The notes beneath the pieces were generated by a model. The model was given only the letters and a program-made list of their open reading frames with translations, did not search any database and was not told the origin of the DNA. The position numbers and the translations under genes were made by a program. From RYN-230 sp963837515 (GTDB taxonomy: Bacteria > Actinomycetota > Actinomycetes > Streptosporangiales > Streptosporangiaceae): a stretch of DNA of 64,000 nucleotides. Shown here piece by piece: positions 1 to 8,232 of the stretch. The DNA is taken from the NCBI GenBank assembly GCA_963837515.1, contig CAWINT010000002.1:1054001-1118000 (forward strand), given 5' to 3'. Within the stretch, counting starts at the first letter, position 1, and every line of letters begins with the position of its first letter.

Positions 1-924
1 CAGGAGGCGTTCGCCAGCTTCGCCGACTTCCTGCGCAAGGTCCCGGTCAACGTGTGCAACAAGCGGGTCATCGAGTCCCTCATCAAGGCTGGGGCCTTCG
101 ACTCGCTCGGGCACCCGCGCAAGGGCCTGGCTCTCATTCACGAGCAGGCCATCGACACCGTCATCGACGTGAAGCGCAACGAGGCGATGGGCCAGGACTC
201 GCTGTTCGGCGGCGACGCCGAGGTGGAGGCGACGTTCGAGGTCCCGGTGCCGGACGGGGAGTGGGACAAGACCACGCTGCTCGGCTTCGAGCGCGAGATG
301 CTCGGCCTGTATGTCTCCGACCACCCGCTGCTCGGGGTGGAGCACATCGTCGCCGCGAACACCGACTGCTCGGTGGCCGAGCTGCTCAGCTCGGCCGGGG
401 AGGAGGCCGACCGGTCCCGCGGCGGCCGGCCCGACGGGCAGATCGTCACCGTCGGCGGCATCCTGTCCGGAGTGCAGCGCAAGGTCACCCGGCAGGGCAA
501 TCCCTGGGCGCAGGCCACCCTGGAAGACCTGGAAGGCGCCATCGAGGTGCTGTTCTTCCCGGCCGCCTACCAGCAGTGCTCGCTGCTGCTGGCCGAGGAC
601 GCGATCGTCGTGGTGAAGGGCCGGCTGGACCGGCGGGACGAGACGCCGAAACTGATCGCCTCGGAGGTGACGGCGCCGGACCTCTCGGTGGGCGAGGGCG
701 GCCCTTTCGTGCTGTCCATCCCGGTGCAGCGCTGCGTGCCGCCGGTGGTGGACCGGCTGCGCGAGGTGCTGTGCACCCATCCGGGACTGGCCGAGGTGCA
801 CCTGAAACTCTGCAATGGCCCGCGGACGACGGTGGTCCGGCTCGATGACAAGCTCCGGGTCAAGCCGTCGCCCGCGCTGCTGGCCGACCTCAAGCAACTG
901 CTCGGCCCCGCCTGCGTGGGCTGA
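1..924 (+). CDS. dnaE: DNA polymerase III subunit alpha, C-terminal part (5' end outside window)
   Basis: This is the last 307 codons of the replicative polymerase, which synthesises the chromosome as catalytic subunit of the holoenzyme. The visible part opens with the tandem helix-hairpin-helix signature RVIESLIKAGAFDSLG, continues through the conserved LLGFEREMLGLYVSDHPL segment, and then an OB-fold (about codons 144-225, starting IVTVGGILSG) that binds single-stranded DNA. The PHP and polymerase core lie upstream of the window, so reading is open from base 1 in frame 1. The stop is TGA at 922-924. No defect is visible. dnaE a few genes before hisD is usual in actinobacteria, which supports the call. 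Confidence 0.95.
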   Translation, partial: QEAFASFADFLRKVPVNVCNKRVIESLIKAGAFDSLGHPRKGLALIHEQAIDTVIDVKRNEAMGQDSLFGGDAEVEATFEVPVPDGEWDKTTLLGFEREMLGLYVSDHPLLGVEHIVAANTDCSVAELLSSAGEEADRSRGGRPDGQIVTVGGILSGVQRKVTRQGNPWAQATLEDLEGAIEVLFFPAAYQQCSLLLAEDAIVVVKGRLDRRDETPKLIASEVTAPDLSVGEGGPFVLSIPVQRCVPPVVDRLREVLCTHPGLAEVHLKLCNGPRTTVVRLDDKLRVKPSPALLADLKQLLGPACVG

Positions 925-1016
925 CCCGGGGCCTCCGGCTGCCCGGGGATGATCCCGCCGGTAAACCGGCGCTGAGCTGGGAAAGCTGGTGAGTAGACCG
1001 GCGAAAGGCGCTTGCT

Positions 1017-2411
1017 GTGAGTCGCCACCTCTTCCCGCACGCCGACTGGACCCGGGAAGTGCTGCGCACCAACCTCTGGATGGTCCCCGCGGTCGAGGTC
1101 ATCGGCGCGGTAGGCCTGTTCGCGGCCAGTTCCGCCGCTGACCGTGCTGCCTATCACGGTGTCTTCGGCCTGCCCGGCTGGGTGATCAGCGGGTCCGCGG
1201 ACGCCGCGCGGCAGATCCTCACCGCGATCGCCGCCGCCGTCATCACCGTCGTCGGCGTGGTGTTCTCGATCGTGATCGTGGCCCTGACCCTGGCCTCCAC
1301 CCAGTTCGGGCCGCGGATGCTGCGTACCTTCATCCGCGACCGGGGCACCCAGCTCACGCTCGGGACGTTCGTGGCGACGTTCGTCTACGCGATCCTGACC
1401 CTGGTGTCCATCGGCGGCCCGGGCGACCGCGAGATCTTCGTCCCGCACATTGGCATCACCGTCACCCTGGCCCTGCTGGTCGCCGACCTGGCCGTGCTGA
1501 TCTACTTCATCAATCACATCACCAGCCAGATCCAGCTGCCGCAGGTGATCGCGGGTATTTCGGGTGACCTGTCGGCGGCCATCGACGCGCTGGTGGTCGA
1601 GGGAGCCACCGACCCGGCCGACCCGTCCGTGGCCGAGGTGCTGGCCAGCATGCCCGGACCCGGGGGCATCGTCCAGGTGTCGCGCAGCGGCTACCTGCAG
1701 TACATCCACCACCGGACCCTGCTCAGCATCGCCTCCGAGGCGGACGCGGTGGTCTACCTGCACTTCCGGCCCGGTCATTTCCTGGCCCAGGGCAGTCAGC
1801 TGGCCACCGTATGGCCGGCCGGGGCTGCGGGCGCGGTGGCCCGGGAGCTGGCCCGCGCTCATGTCACCGGTCCCTACCGGATGCTCACCCAGGACGTCTC
1901 ATTCGGCATTGACCAGCTGGTCGAGATCGCGATCCGCTCGCTATCGACCGCTGTCAACGACACATTCACCGCCATGACCTGCGTCAACTGGCTGTCCGAC
2001 AGCCTGTGCAAGGTAGCTGGCCGGTGGCAGCCGGCCTGCGTCCACCGGGACCGGGCCGGCGTCATCCGGGTGATCACCACCGAGCCGACGTACGAACGGA
2101 TGGTGCAGCGTGGGTTCGACAAGATCCGGCAGAGTGCGGTCGGCCTGCCCGCGATCCTCATCCGTCAGCTCGATGCCCTGTCCCGGATCATGGAGCGCAC
2201 GATCACCGAGGAACAGCGCCAGGTGCTCATCGACGAGGCGGCCATGGTCGTCCGGATGAGCGAGCAGACCGTGCTCGATGAGTCGGACCGGGCCGAGGTG
2301 CTGCGCCGCCATGCCATTTTCCTGGCCACCCGGACGGCCATGGCGCAGCCGGGCACCGGCCCCGGCCGCCGGGAGGGCGAACCGCCCGGGCTCAGGCGTC
2401 CCGGCGCATGA
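1017..2411 (+). CDS. DUF2254 family predicted membrane protein
   Basis: A 464-residue integral membrane protein of unknown function. The N-terminal quarter has four hydrophobic segments (about residues 18-38, 60-85, 100-130 and 138-165) separated by the conserved cytoplasmic stretch LTLASTQFGPRMLRTF, which is diagnostic of the DUF2254 family. The remaining two thirds is soluble, with the family motif YLHFRPGHFL and the DQLVEIAIRSLSTAVNDTFTA-like region that marks these proteins. It starts at GTG 1017 behind a GAAAGG-type ribosome site. Its 3' end overlaps the convergent ABC permease gene by 20 bp. The role is unknown; I infer nothing beyond membrane location. Confidence 0.85.
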   Translation: MSRHLFPHADWTREVLRTNLWMVPAVEVIGAVGLFAASSAADRAAYHGVFGLPGWVISGSADAARQILTAIAAAVITVVGVVFSIVIVALTLASTQFGPRMLRTFIRDRGTQLTLGTFVATFVYAILTLVSIGGPGDREIFVPHIGITVTLALLVADLAVLIYFINHITSQIQLPQVIAGISGDLSAAIDALVVEGATDPADPSVAEVLASMPGPGGIVQVSRSGYLQYIHHRTLLSIASEADAVVYLHFRPGHFLAQGSQLATVWPAGAAGAVARELARAHVTGPYRMLTQDVSFGIDQLVEIAIRSLSTAVNDTFTAMTCVNWLSDSLCKVAGRWQPACVHRDRAGVIRVITTEPTYERMVQRGFDKIRQSAVGLPAILIRQLDALSRIMERTITEEQRQVLIDEAAMVVRMSEQTVLDESDRAEVLRRHAIFLATRTAMAQPGTGPGRREGEPPGLRRPGA

Positions 2412-3243
2412 GCAGGTAAGCCCCGGCGGCGAGCAGCACCGCGGTCCACAGGCAGAACACCCCGAAGCCCTGCCAGGCCGACAGCAGCGCGGTGGTCTCC
2501 CGGTGCGTGCTGTAGATCAGCGATCCGGCCTGCTCGGGCAGGTAGGCGTTGATGTGCGCGCCCCAGCTGCCGGGCAGCAGCCCGGACAGGATCGGCAGCA
2601 CCAGCACGATCCCGATGACCGTGGTGATGCTCCCGGCGGTGTGCCGGATCAGCAGGCCCACCGCCAGCGCGAACAGGCCCAGCACCGTCAGGTACAGCCC
2701 GGCGCCGACGACCGCGCGCAGCACGTTGTCGTCGGACAGGGACACCGGGACCCGGCTGTGCAGAATGGCCGACCCGATGAAGAAGCAGGCGAACGCGACG
2801 ATCTCGGCCACGACCACCATGAGGACGGCGAAGACGGCGGCCTTGGCGGCCAGCATCGGCAGCCGCCGGGGCACGGCCAGCAGCGAGGACCGGATCACCC
2901 CGGTGGAGTACTCGGTCGTGATGACCAGGACGCCGAGCACGCAGATGGTGAGCTGCCCGAGCCCAATCCCCGCGCCCAGGATGAAGCCGACCGGGTTCGC
3001 AGCGACCGAGGCGTTCCGCGCGGCGGCGTCCCGGCCGGTCCAGTTGGACGCCGTCAGCCAGGTGAAGAGGGTGGTGAAACCGACCGTGAGCACGACGAAG
3101 AGCAGCAGCGTCCACACCGTGGACCGGACCGAGCGGATCTTCGTCCACTCGGCCAGCATGAGGTGGCCGAGCCCGACGCGGTGCGCGGGGGGTGGTACGG
3201 CGGCCCGGGCCGCGGCCGGGACCGGCGGGCTGGCGGAGGTCAT
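2392..3243 (-). CDS. ABC-2 type transporter permease
   Basis: A 283-residue membrane permease, the channel half of an ABC-2 exporter whose ATPase is encoded just upstream. After a cytoplasmic N-terminus with the typical LMLAEWTKIRSVRST signature (residues about 28-42) there are six predicted membrane spans, the usual number for this family. Its ATG (3241-3243) overlaps the ATPase stop as ATGA, so the two are almost certainly translationally coupled. The substrate is not evident; homologous pairs in actinobacteria are mostly called multidrug or antibiotic exporters by default. The 3' end overlaps the end of the convergent DUF2254 gene. Confidence 0.9.
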   Translation of the reverse strand: MTSASPPVPAAARAAVPPPAHRVGLGHLMLAEWTKIRSVRSTVWTLLLFVVLTVGFTTLFTWLTASNWTGRDAAARNASVAANPVGFILGAGIGLGQLTICVLGVLVITTEYSTGVIRSSLLAVPRRLPMLAAKAAVFAVLMVVVAEIVAFACFFIGSAILHSRVPVSLSDDNVLRAVVGAGLYLTVLGLFALAVGLLIRHTAGSITTVIGIVLVLPILSGLLPGSWGAHINAYLPEQAGSLIYSTHRETTALLSAWQGFGVFCLWTAVLLAAGAYLLMRRDA

Positions 3244-4283
3244 CGGGGCTCCTGTCCGGTGCTGGCCGGGGCGGGACTGTCCGGCGCCGCGCCGTCCGGC
3301 GCGGCCGCGGGCGGTGGCGGCGCGCCCATTCCGGCGCCGAACTCGGAGCTGTCCGCGGTCAGCTCCATGTAGGCCGCCTCGAGCGAGGCCAGCCGGGGTG
3401 TCAGTTCGTGCAGCACGATGCGGTTGGCGGCGGCGATCTCACCGATCCGCGGCGCGGCCAGCCCGGTGACCCGCAGGGCGGCGCGGGCCATTCCCGCCCG
3501 GCCGTCCGGCTCGGCCGTCCCCGGTGGCTCCTCGCTGGCCGGCTGCTCGGTCAACTTGCCGCCCGCTGCGGTCAGCAGGTCGGCCAGCCGGGCCGCCTCG
3601 GGCGAGCGGACCAGCACGTACTTCTCCGAGCTGCGCTCGATGAACTCCTGGGTGCTGCAGTCGGCGATGAGCCGGCCCCGCCCGATCACGATCAGGTGGT
3701 CGGCGGTTACGGCCATCTCGTTCATCAGGTGGCTGGACACGAAGACCGTCCGGCCCTCGGCGGCCAGCTGCTTCATCAGATTGCGGATCCACAGGATGCC
3801 CTCGGGATCCAGCCCGTTGACCGGTTCGTCCAGCAGCAGCACCTTCGGCTCGCCCAGCAGCGCCACGGCGATACCGACCCGCTGGCTCATGCCGAGGGAG
3901 TAGCTGCCGGTCCGCTTGCGGGCCACCGGGCGCAGCCCGACCAGGTCCAGCACCTGGTCGACCCGGGCCCGCGGCAGGCCCTGGGTCTCGGCCAGGAACA
4001 GCAGGTGGTTGTAGGCGCTGCGGCCCGGGTGCATCGCCTTGGCCTCGAGCAGCGCGCCGACGGTGCGCAGCGGCTGGCTCAGGTCGGCGTACCGGTGGCC
4101 GGCGATCGTGGCGGTCCCCGAGTTCGGCCGGTCCAGGCCCAGGATGAGCCGCATCGTGGTCGATTTGCCTGCCCCGTTCGGGCCGAGGAAGCCGGTCACC
4201 CGGCCTGGTGCCACGCTGAAGGACAAATGGTCAACCGCAGTCTTGTCCCCGTAGCGCTTGGTCAGATCCCGCGCCTCGATCAT
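3240..4283 (-). CDS. ABC transporter ATP-binding protein
   Basis: The 347-residue ATPase powers the exporter formed with the downstream permease. Walker A is GPNGAGKS near residue 38, the ABC signature reads YSLGMSQRVG near 135, and Walker B is VLLLDEPVNGLDP near 155 followed by the switch His in VFVSSHLM. A roughly 110-residue C-terminal extension rich in Pro/Ala/Gly follows the nucleotide-binding domain, as in DrrA/BcrA-type ATPases. I place the start at ATG 4281-4283, where MIEARDLTKRYGD begins and GGGGAA lies just upstream; a longer open frame upstream has no family similarity. Stop and permease start overlap (ATGA). Confidence 0.92.
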   Translation of the reverse strand: MIEARDLTKRYGDKTAVDHLSFSVAPGRVTGFLGPNGAGKSTTMRLILGLDRPNSGTATIAGHRYADLSQPLRTVGALLEAKAMHPGRSAYNHLLFLAETQGLPRARVDQVLDLVGLRPVARKRTGSYSLGMSQRVGIAVALLGEPKVLLLDEPVNGLDPEGILWIRNLMKQLAAEGRTVFVSSHLMNEMAVTADHLIVIGRGRLIADCSTQEFIERSSEKYVLVRSPEAARLADLLTAAGGKLTEQPASEEPPGTAEPDGRAGMARAALRVTGLAAPRIGEIAAANRIVLHELTPRLASLEAAYMELTADSSEFGAGMGAPPPPAAAPDGAAPDSPAPASTGQEPR

Positions 4284-4329
4284 CGGGTTCCCCTTGTGGC
4301 TGGCTGGCCGTCTCCCCCTGACCCCCAAC

Positions 4330-4515
4330 CTAGCGTACCTGCGCCCCCCGCCCGGGAGAGTCGCCTGCCGCACCCGGCCGGAGGCCGTCCAGCACGAGGT
4401 TGAGCATGCGCGCCGCCTGAGCGCGCTGGCTGCACTCGCCGGCGACGGCCAGGACGCCGGCGAGTGCAGAACCGAGTGCAGAACATTGTCGGCGGCGGCA
4501 TCGACCTCTGACCAC
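4330..4515 (-). pseudogene. Possible remnant of a TetR-type regulator C-terminus
   Basis: In one reverse frame the gap reads ALAGVLAVAGECSQ followed by ARMLNLVLDGLRPG and a TAG stop at 4330-4332. This resembles the last helix of many actinobacterial TetR regulators, which often end in a similar LVLDGL motif and often sit beside ABC exporters. No DNA-binding domain or start signal is present upstream, so if real it is a decayed fragment. The resemblance is short and could be chance in such GC-rich DNA. Confidence 0.22.
4430..4469. repeat. 15-bp perfect inverted repeat, 10-nt spacer
   Basis: Left arm CTGCACTCGCCGGCG (4430-4444) pairs perfectly with the right arm at 4455-4469 across the spacer ACGGCCAGGA. 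GAGTGCAG recurs immediately after (4464-4469 and about 4474-4481). It could be a regulator-binding site for the divergent promoters or a transcript hairpin; there is no T-run on either side. Confidence 0.7.
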
Positions 4516-4609
4516 CGCCGGCCGCAGCGGTCACCGGGCCAACTGGCCCGGCGAGCGCGATCCAGCCTGGCTGCGTGGCCGGCCGGTCTCACGTACGCTG
4601 CTGCCCATC

Positions 4610-5185
4610 ATGATCCCTGCCGCCGACTTCCCCGCGCGCCCGGCGCGGGGCGCCCGGCCGGCCGAGGCGCTGCGGCGCTGGCTGGCCGTCACGGCCCTCA
4701 CTCTGGTGCTCGGGGTGGCCGCGGGTTTCCTGTGGTCAGCCGTTGCTCCCCGGCCGTATCTGGTGATGACCGGCCGCGGCGCCGCCGCGGTGGTGAACGC
4801 GGAAACCAGCGCCTTCATCGCCGCGGACGGCTGGTACTGCCTGATCTGCCTGGCTGGGGGAGTGATCTCCGGGCTGGCCGGCTACCTGCTGGCGGTGCGC
4901 CGCTCGCGGCCCGCCGGGATGGCCGTGGTGCTGCTCAGCGCGCTGGCGGCCGGCCTGGTCGCGCTCTGGATCGGCGAGAACTCCGGGCAGGCCGCCTACC
5001 ATCACCTGCTGGCCACGCTTCCGGCCGGGGCGCACCTGCACGCCTCCTTGTCGCTGGGGGCGCGGGGCGCGATCGCGTTCTGGCCGCTGGCGGCCGGGAT
5101 CATGGCCGGCGGCCTGGAACTCAGCGACGCGCTGCGGGACCGGCGGCAAGGCCGCGGCAACGGGCCCGCCGTGGCGCTGCGCTGA
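4610..5185 (+). CDS. Small integral membrane protein upstream of hisD
   Basis: A 191-residue protein with four hydrophobic segments (about residues 25-48, 73-97, 101-122 and 148-167) and short charged tails. It is unrelated to histidine synthesis by sequence. Actinobacteria often have a membrane protein of this size and topology directly before hisD; it resembles the DUF2567-type family, but I am not certain of that assignment. The ATG at 4610 begins MIPAADFPARP, preceded by a TACGCT box. It ends 65 bp before hisD, which has its own candidate promoter, so cotranscription is not required. Confidence 0.65.
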   Translation: MIPAADFPARPARGARPAEALRRWLAVTALTLVLGVAAGFLWSAVAPRPYLVMTGRGAAAVVNAETSAFIAADGWYCLICLAGGVISGLAGYLLAVRRSRPAGMAVVLLSALAAGLVALWIGENSGQAAYHHLLATLPAGAHLHASLSLGARGAIAFWPLAAGIMAGGLELSDALRDRRQGRGNGPAVALR

Positions 5186-5238
5186 GCCGCCCGGTGTCCA
5201 GCATGCGGACAGTGACCGTCCAGGACCGGCCGCCTTCG

Positions 5239-5251
5239 TAGACTTGGCCCG
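5239..5251 (+). promoter_or_regulatory. Candidate leaderless promoter of hisD (-10 TAGACT)
   Basis: TAGACT at 5239-5244 is followed by six bases and then the GTG start of hisD at 5251, the distance expected if transcription begins at the first base of the start codon. No ribosome-binding purine run precedes the GTG. The identical arrangement TAGACT-N6-GTG is found at polA. No good -35 box is visible. Confidence 0.55.
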
Positions 5252-6564
5252 TGCTGCCTCGTATCGATCTTCGCGGCCGGCCAGCGGCCGGCCTGACCCG
5301 GGCCGCCCTGGCGGGCGTGCTGCCGCGCGCCGGACTCGACGTGGAAGCCGCGATGGCCGCGGTCCGGCCGGTCTGCGACGACGTCCGGGCCCGCGGCGCC
5401 GCCGCGGTCCGCGACTACACCGCGCGGTTCGACGGGGTGGACCTGCCGGCCACCCGCGTCCCGGCGCAGGCGCTGCCGGACGCCCTGGCCGGCCTGGACC
5501 CGGCCCTGCGCGCCGCGCTGGAGGAGGCGATCCGGCGGACCCGGCTGGTGCACGAGGCGCAGCGGCCGCCGGAGCACACCACCACGGTCGCCCCGGGGTC
5601 CACCGTCACCGAACGCTACGTCCCGGTCGGCCGGGCCGGCGTGTACGTGCCCGGCGGCCTGGTCACCTACCCCTCCTCGGTGGTGATGAACGTGGTCCCG
5701 GCGCAGGCGGCCGGGGTGGGCGAGATCGCGGTCGCCTCGCCGCCGCAGGCCGACGGGCGCCCCGCCCCGGCCGTGCTGGCCGCCTGCGCGCTGCTCGGCG
5801 TCCAGGAGGTGCACGCGGCCGGGGGAGCGCAGGCGATCGCCATGTTCGCCTGGGGGACGGAGGACTGCGCCCCGGCCGACGTGGTCACCGGCCCCGGCAA
5901 CGTGTACGTGGCCGCGGCCAAGCGGCTGCTGCTCGGTGTGATCGGCACGGACGCCGAGGCAGGCCCGACCGAGATCGCGATCATCGCCGACCACACCGCC
6001 GACCCGGAGTTCGTGGCCGCCGACCTGATCGCCCAGGCTGAGCACGACCCGCTGGCCGCCTGCCTGCTGATCACCACCGACCCGGCCCTGGCCGATCAGG
6101 TGGACAAGGCGCTCGGCCCGCAGATCGCCGCCACGAGGCACGGCGAGCGGGTGAACACGGCCCTGGCCGGCCAGTCGGCCACCGTCCTCGTCGGCGACCT
6201 GGCCGCGGCGGTCGCGGTCAGCGACGCGTGGGCGCCAGAGCACCTGGAGATCCAGACCGAGAACGCCGCGGCCCTGGCCCGCCAGGTGCGCAACGCCGGC
6301 GCGGTCTTCACCGGCCGCTACGCCCCGGTGTCGCTCGGCGACTACCTGGCCGGGTCGAACCACGTGCTGCCCACCGGGGGCACCGCACGGCACACGGCCG
6401 GCCTGTCCACCCTGTCGTTCCTGCGCGGTATCCACGTCGTGGAGTGCAGCCGCGAGGCGCTGGCCGGCGCTGCCCCGTACATCGACGCCCTCGGTGGCGC
6501 CGAGGACCTCGCGGCGCACGTGGCCGCGGTCCGGATCCGGGTGCCCAGGGACGGGCAGCCGTGA
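5251..6564 (+). CDS. hisD: Histidinol dehydrogenase
   Basis: The 437-residue enzyme catalyses the last two steps of histidine synthesis, oxidising L-histidinol to histidinal and then histidine with two NAD+. Family signatures are clear: the substrate and NAD loop PVGRAGVYVPGG (about residues 127-138), the GPGNVYVA motif near 214, and the zinc/catalytic segment AEHDPLA near 264. The WAPEHLEI catalytic Glu-His motif lies near 329 and GSNHVLPTGG near 368. Length matches bacterial HisD. It is the first gene of the cluster and its stop overlaps the hisC start as GTGA (6561-6564). Confidence 0.97.
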   Translation: MLPRIDLRGRPAAGLTRAALAGVLPRAGLDVEAAMAAVRPVCDDVRARGAAAVRDYTARFDGVDLPATRVPAQALPDALAGLDPALRAALEEAIRRTRLVHEAQRPPEHTTTVAPGSTVTERYVPVGRAGVYVPGGLVTYPSSVVMNVVPAQAAGVGEIAVASPPQADGRPAPAVLAACALLGVQEVHAAGGAQAIAMFAWGTEDCAPADVVTGPGNVYVAAAKRLLLGVIGTDAEAGPTEIAIIADHTADPEFVAADLIAQAEHDPLAACLLITTDPALADQVDKALGPQIAATRHGERVNTALAGQSATVLVGDLAAAVAVSDAWAPEHLEIQTENAAALARQVRNAGAVFTGRYAPVSLGDYLAGSNHVLPTGGTARHTAGLSTLSFLRGIHVVECSREALAGAAPYIDALGGAEDLAAHVAAVRIRVPRDGQP

Positions 6565-7640
6565 TCGAGGACTGGGTGCCGCTGCGCGCGGACCTGGCCG
6601 GGCACGAGCCGTACGGGGCCCCGCAGCTGGACGTCGCGGTGCGGCTGAACACCAACGAGAACCCGTACCCACCTTCGCCGGCGCTGGCCGCCGCGATCAC
6701 CGCCGCCACCGCGAGCGTAGCCGGGACGCTGAACCGCTACCCAGACCGGGACGCCACCGCGCTGCGCACCGACCTGGCCGGCTACCTCGGGCACGGGCTG
6801 ACCGCCGCGGCGGTGTGGGCCGCCAACGGGTCCAACGAGATCATCCAGCAGCTGCTCCAGGCCTTCGGCGGCCCGGGCCGCACCGCGCTCGGCTTCGAGC
6901 CGTCCTACTCGATGCACCCGCTCATCGCGCTGTCCACCGGCACCCGGTGGGTCAGCGGGGCCCGGGACGCGGACTTCGGCCTCGACCCGGACCGCGCGGC
7001 GGCGGTCATCGCGGCCGGGCAGCCGGACGTCGTCTTCCTCACCTCGCCCAACAACCCGACCGGCGCCGCGCTGCCGCTGCCGGTCATCCGGGGCATCTGC
7101 CAGGCCGCCCCGGGCCTGGTGGTGGTGGACGAGGCGTACGCAGAGTTCGCGCAGGATGGTTCGCCGAGCGCGCTGGGCCTGCTGCCGCAGTTCCGCCGGC
7201 TGGTGGTCACCCGCACCATGTCCAAGGCGTTCGCGCTGGCCGGCGCCCGGGTCGGCTACCTGGCCGCGGACCCCGCCCTGATCCGCGCGCTGCTCCTGGT
7301 GCGGCTGCCCTACCACCTGTCCAGCGTCACCCAGGCGGTGGCCCGCGCGGCGCTCGCGCACCGCGACGAGCCGCTGGCCACCGTCCAGGCCCTGCGTACC
7401 GAACGGGACGCGCTCGTGGACTGGCTCCGCGCCCGCGGCCTCGCCGTCGCCGGCTCGGATGCCAACTTCGTCCTGTTCGGTCACTTCCCCGACCGGCACC
7501 AGATCTGGCAGGGACTGCTGGATCAGGGGGTGCTGATCCGGGAGACCGGCCCGGCAGGCTGGCTGCGGGTCACGGTCGGCCTGCCGGAAGAGATGGCGGC
7601 GTTCCGCGACGCCCTCGACAAAGTACTGGAGGGGCCATGA
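6561..7640 (+). CDS. hisC: Histidinol-phosphate aminotransferase
   Basis: A 359-residue PLP-dependent class-I/II aminotransferase that converts imidazole-acetol phosphate to histidinol phosphate using glutamate. The N-terminal LNTNENPYPPSP motif, the SPNNPTGA motif near residue 170, the VVVDEAYAEFA Asp/Tyr pair near 190 and the PLP-binding Lys in TMSKAFALAGARVGY (about residue 222) are all present. The start is GTG 6561, overlapping the hisD stop; a longer frame upstream has no similarity. Its TGA overlaps the hisB ATG (ATGA at 7637-7640). Confidence 0.96.
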   Translation: MIEDWVPLRADLAGHEPYGAPQLDVAVRLNTNENPYPPSPALAAAITAATASVAGTLNRYPDRDATALRTDLAGYLGHGLTAAAVWAANGSNEIIQQLLQAFGGPGRTALGFEPSYSMHPLIALSTGTRWVSGARDADFGLDPDRAAAVIAAGQPDVVFLTSPNNPTGAALPLPVIRGICQAAPGLVVVDEAYAEFAQDGSPSALGLLPQFRRLVVTRTMSKAFALAGARVGYLAADPALIRALLLVRLPYHLSSVTQAVARAALAHRDEPLATVQALRTERDALVDWLRARGLAVAGSDANFVLFGHFPDRHQIWQGLLDQGVLIRETGPAGWLRVTVGLPEEMAAFRDALDKVLEGP

Positions 7641-8232
7641 GCGAGCGCAGCGGGCGCACGTCCCGGGTGGAGCGGGTCACCAAGGAGACCAGTGTGCTGG
7701 TCGAGCTGGACCTCGACGGCACCGGCCGCACCGACATCAGCACCGGCGTGCCGTTCTTCGACCACATGCTGGCCCAGCTGGGCAAGCACGGGCTGCTCGA
7801 CCTGAGCGTGCAGGCGACCGGGGACATCGAGATCGACGCGCACCACACCGTGGAGGACACCGCGCTCGCGCTCGGCCAGGCGCTCCGCGAGGCGCTCGGC
7901 GACAAGGCCGGGATCTGCCGGTTCGGTGACGCCGCGGTGCCGCTGGACGAGACCCTCGCCCGCGCGGCGGTGGATCTGTCCGGGCGGCCCTACCTGGTGC
8001 ACGCCGAGCCGGCCTGGCCCCGCTGATCGGCAGCTACGACACCACGCTGACCCGGCACTTCTTCGAGTCGGTGACCGCCACCGCGGGCATCTGCCTGCAC
8101 CTGGAGGTGACCGGCCGCAACCCGCACCACATCGTGGAAGCTCAGTTCAAGGCGGTGGCGCGGGCGCTGCGGGCCGCGGTGGCGCCCGACCCCCGGGCCC
8201 CCGGCGTGCCCAGCACCAAAGGCGTCCTGTGA
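7637..8232 (+). CDS. hisB: Imidazoleglycerol-phosphate dehydratase, interrupted by a -1 frameshift
   Basis: HisB removes water from imidazole-glycerol phosphate. The first part (7637 to about 8010) reads to PYLVHAEP and includes the metal-binding FFDHMLAQLGKH and DAHHTVEDTAL motifs; in that frame a stop follows at 8024-8026. From 8011 the next frame continues exactly as the family does, LAPLIGSYDTTLTRHFFES and then GRNPHHIVEAQFKA, ending at TGA 8230-8232. Restoring one G in the GG at 8011-8012 (giving EPGLAPL) yields a normal protein of about 198 residues with both metal sites. I therefore read this as one gene with a single missing base, probably a sequence error. The ATG overlaps the hisC stop. 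Confidence 0.88.

Larger units (their letters stand above)
4284..4609. promoter_or_regulatory. Divergent intergenic region, 326 bp, with a long inverted repeat
   Basis: This gap separates the leftward ABC operon from the rightward membrane-protein gene, so it must hold both promoters. A TACGCT box at 4594-4599 lies 10 nt before the ATG at 4610 and is a candidate -10. The region also contains the 15-bp inverted repeat at 4430-4469 and a possible gene remnant, both listed separately. I found no convincing -35 element for either direction. Confidence 0.4.

Noticed and set aside
6342..7499. Long reverse-strand frame opposite hisD/hisC (and similar ones opposite polA, uvrB, pyrG, parA-scpA)
   Set aside because: Shadow frames of high-GC genes; no start context, no family similarity, and the opposite strand carries complete enzymes.
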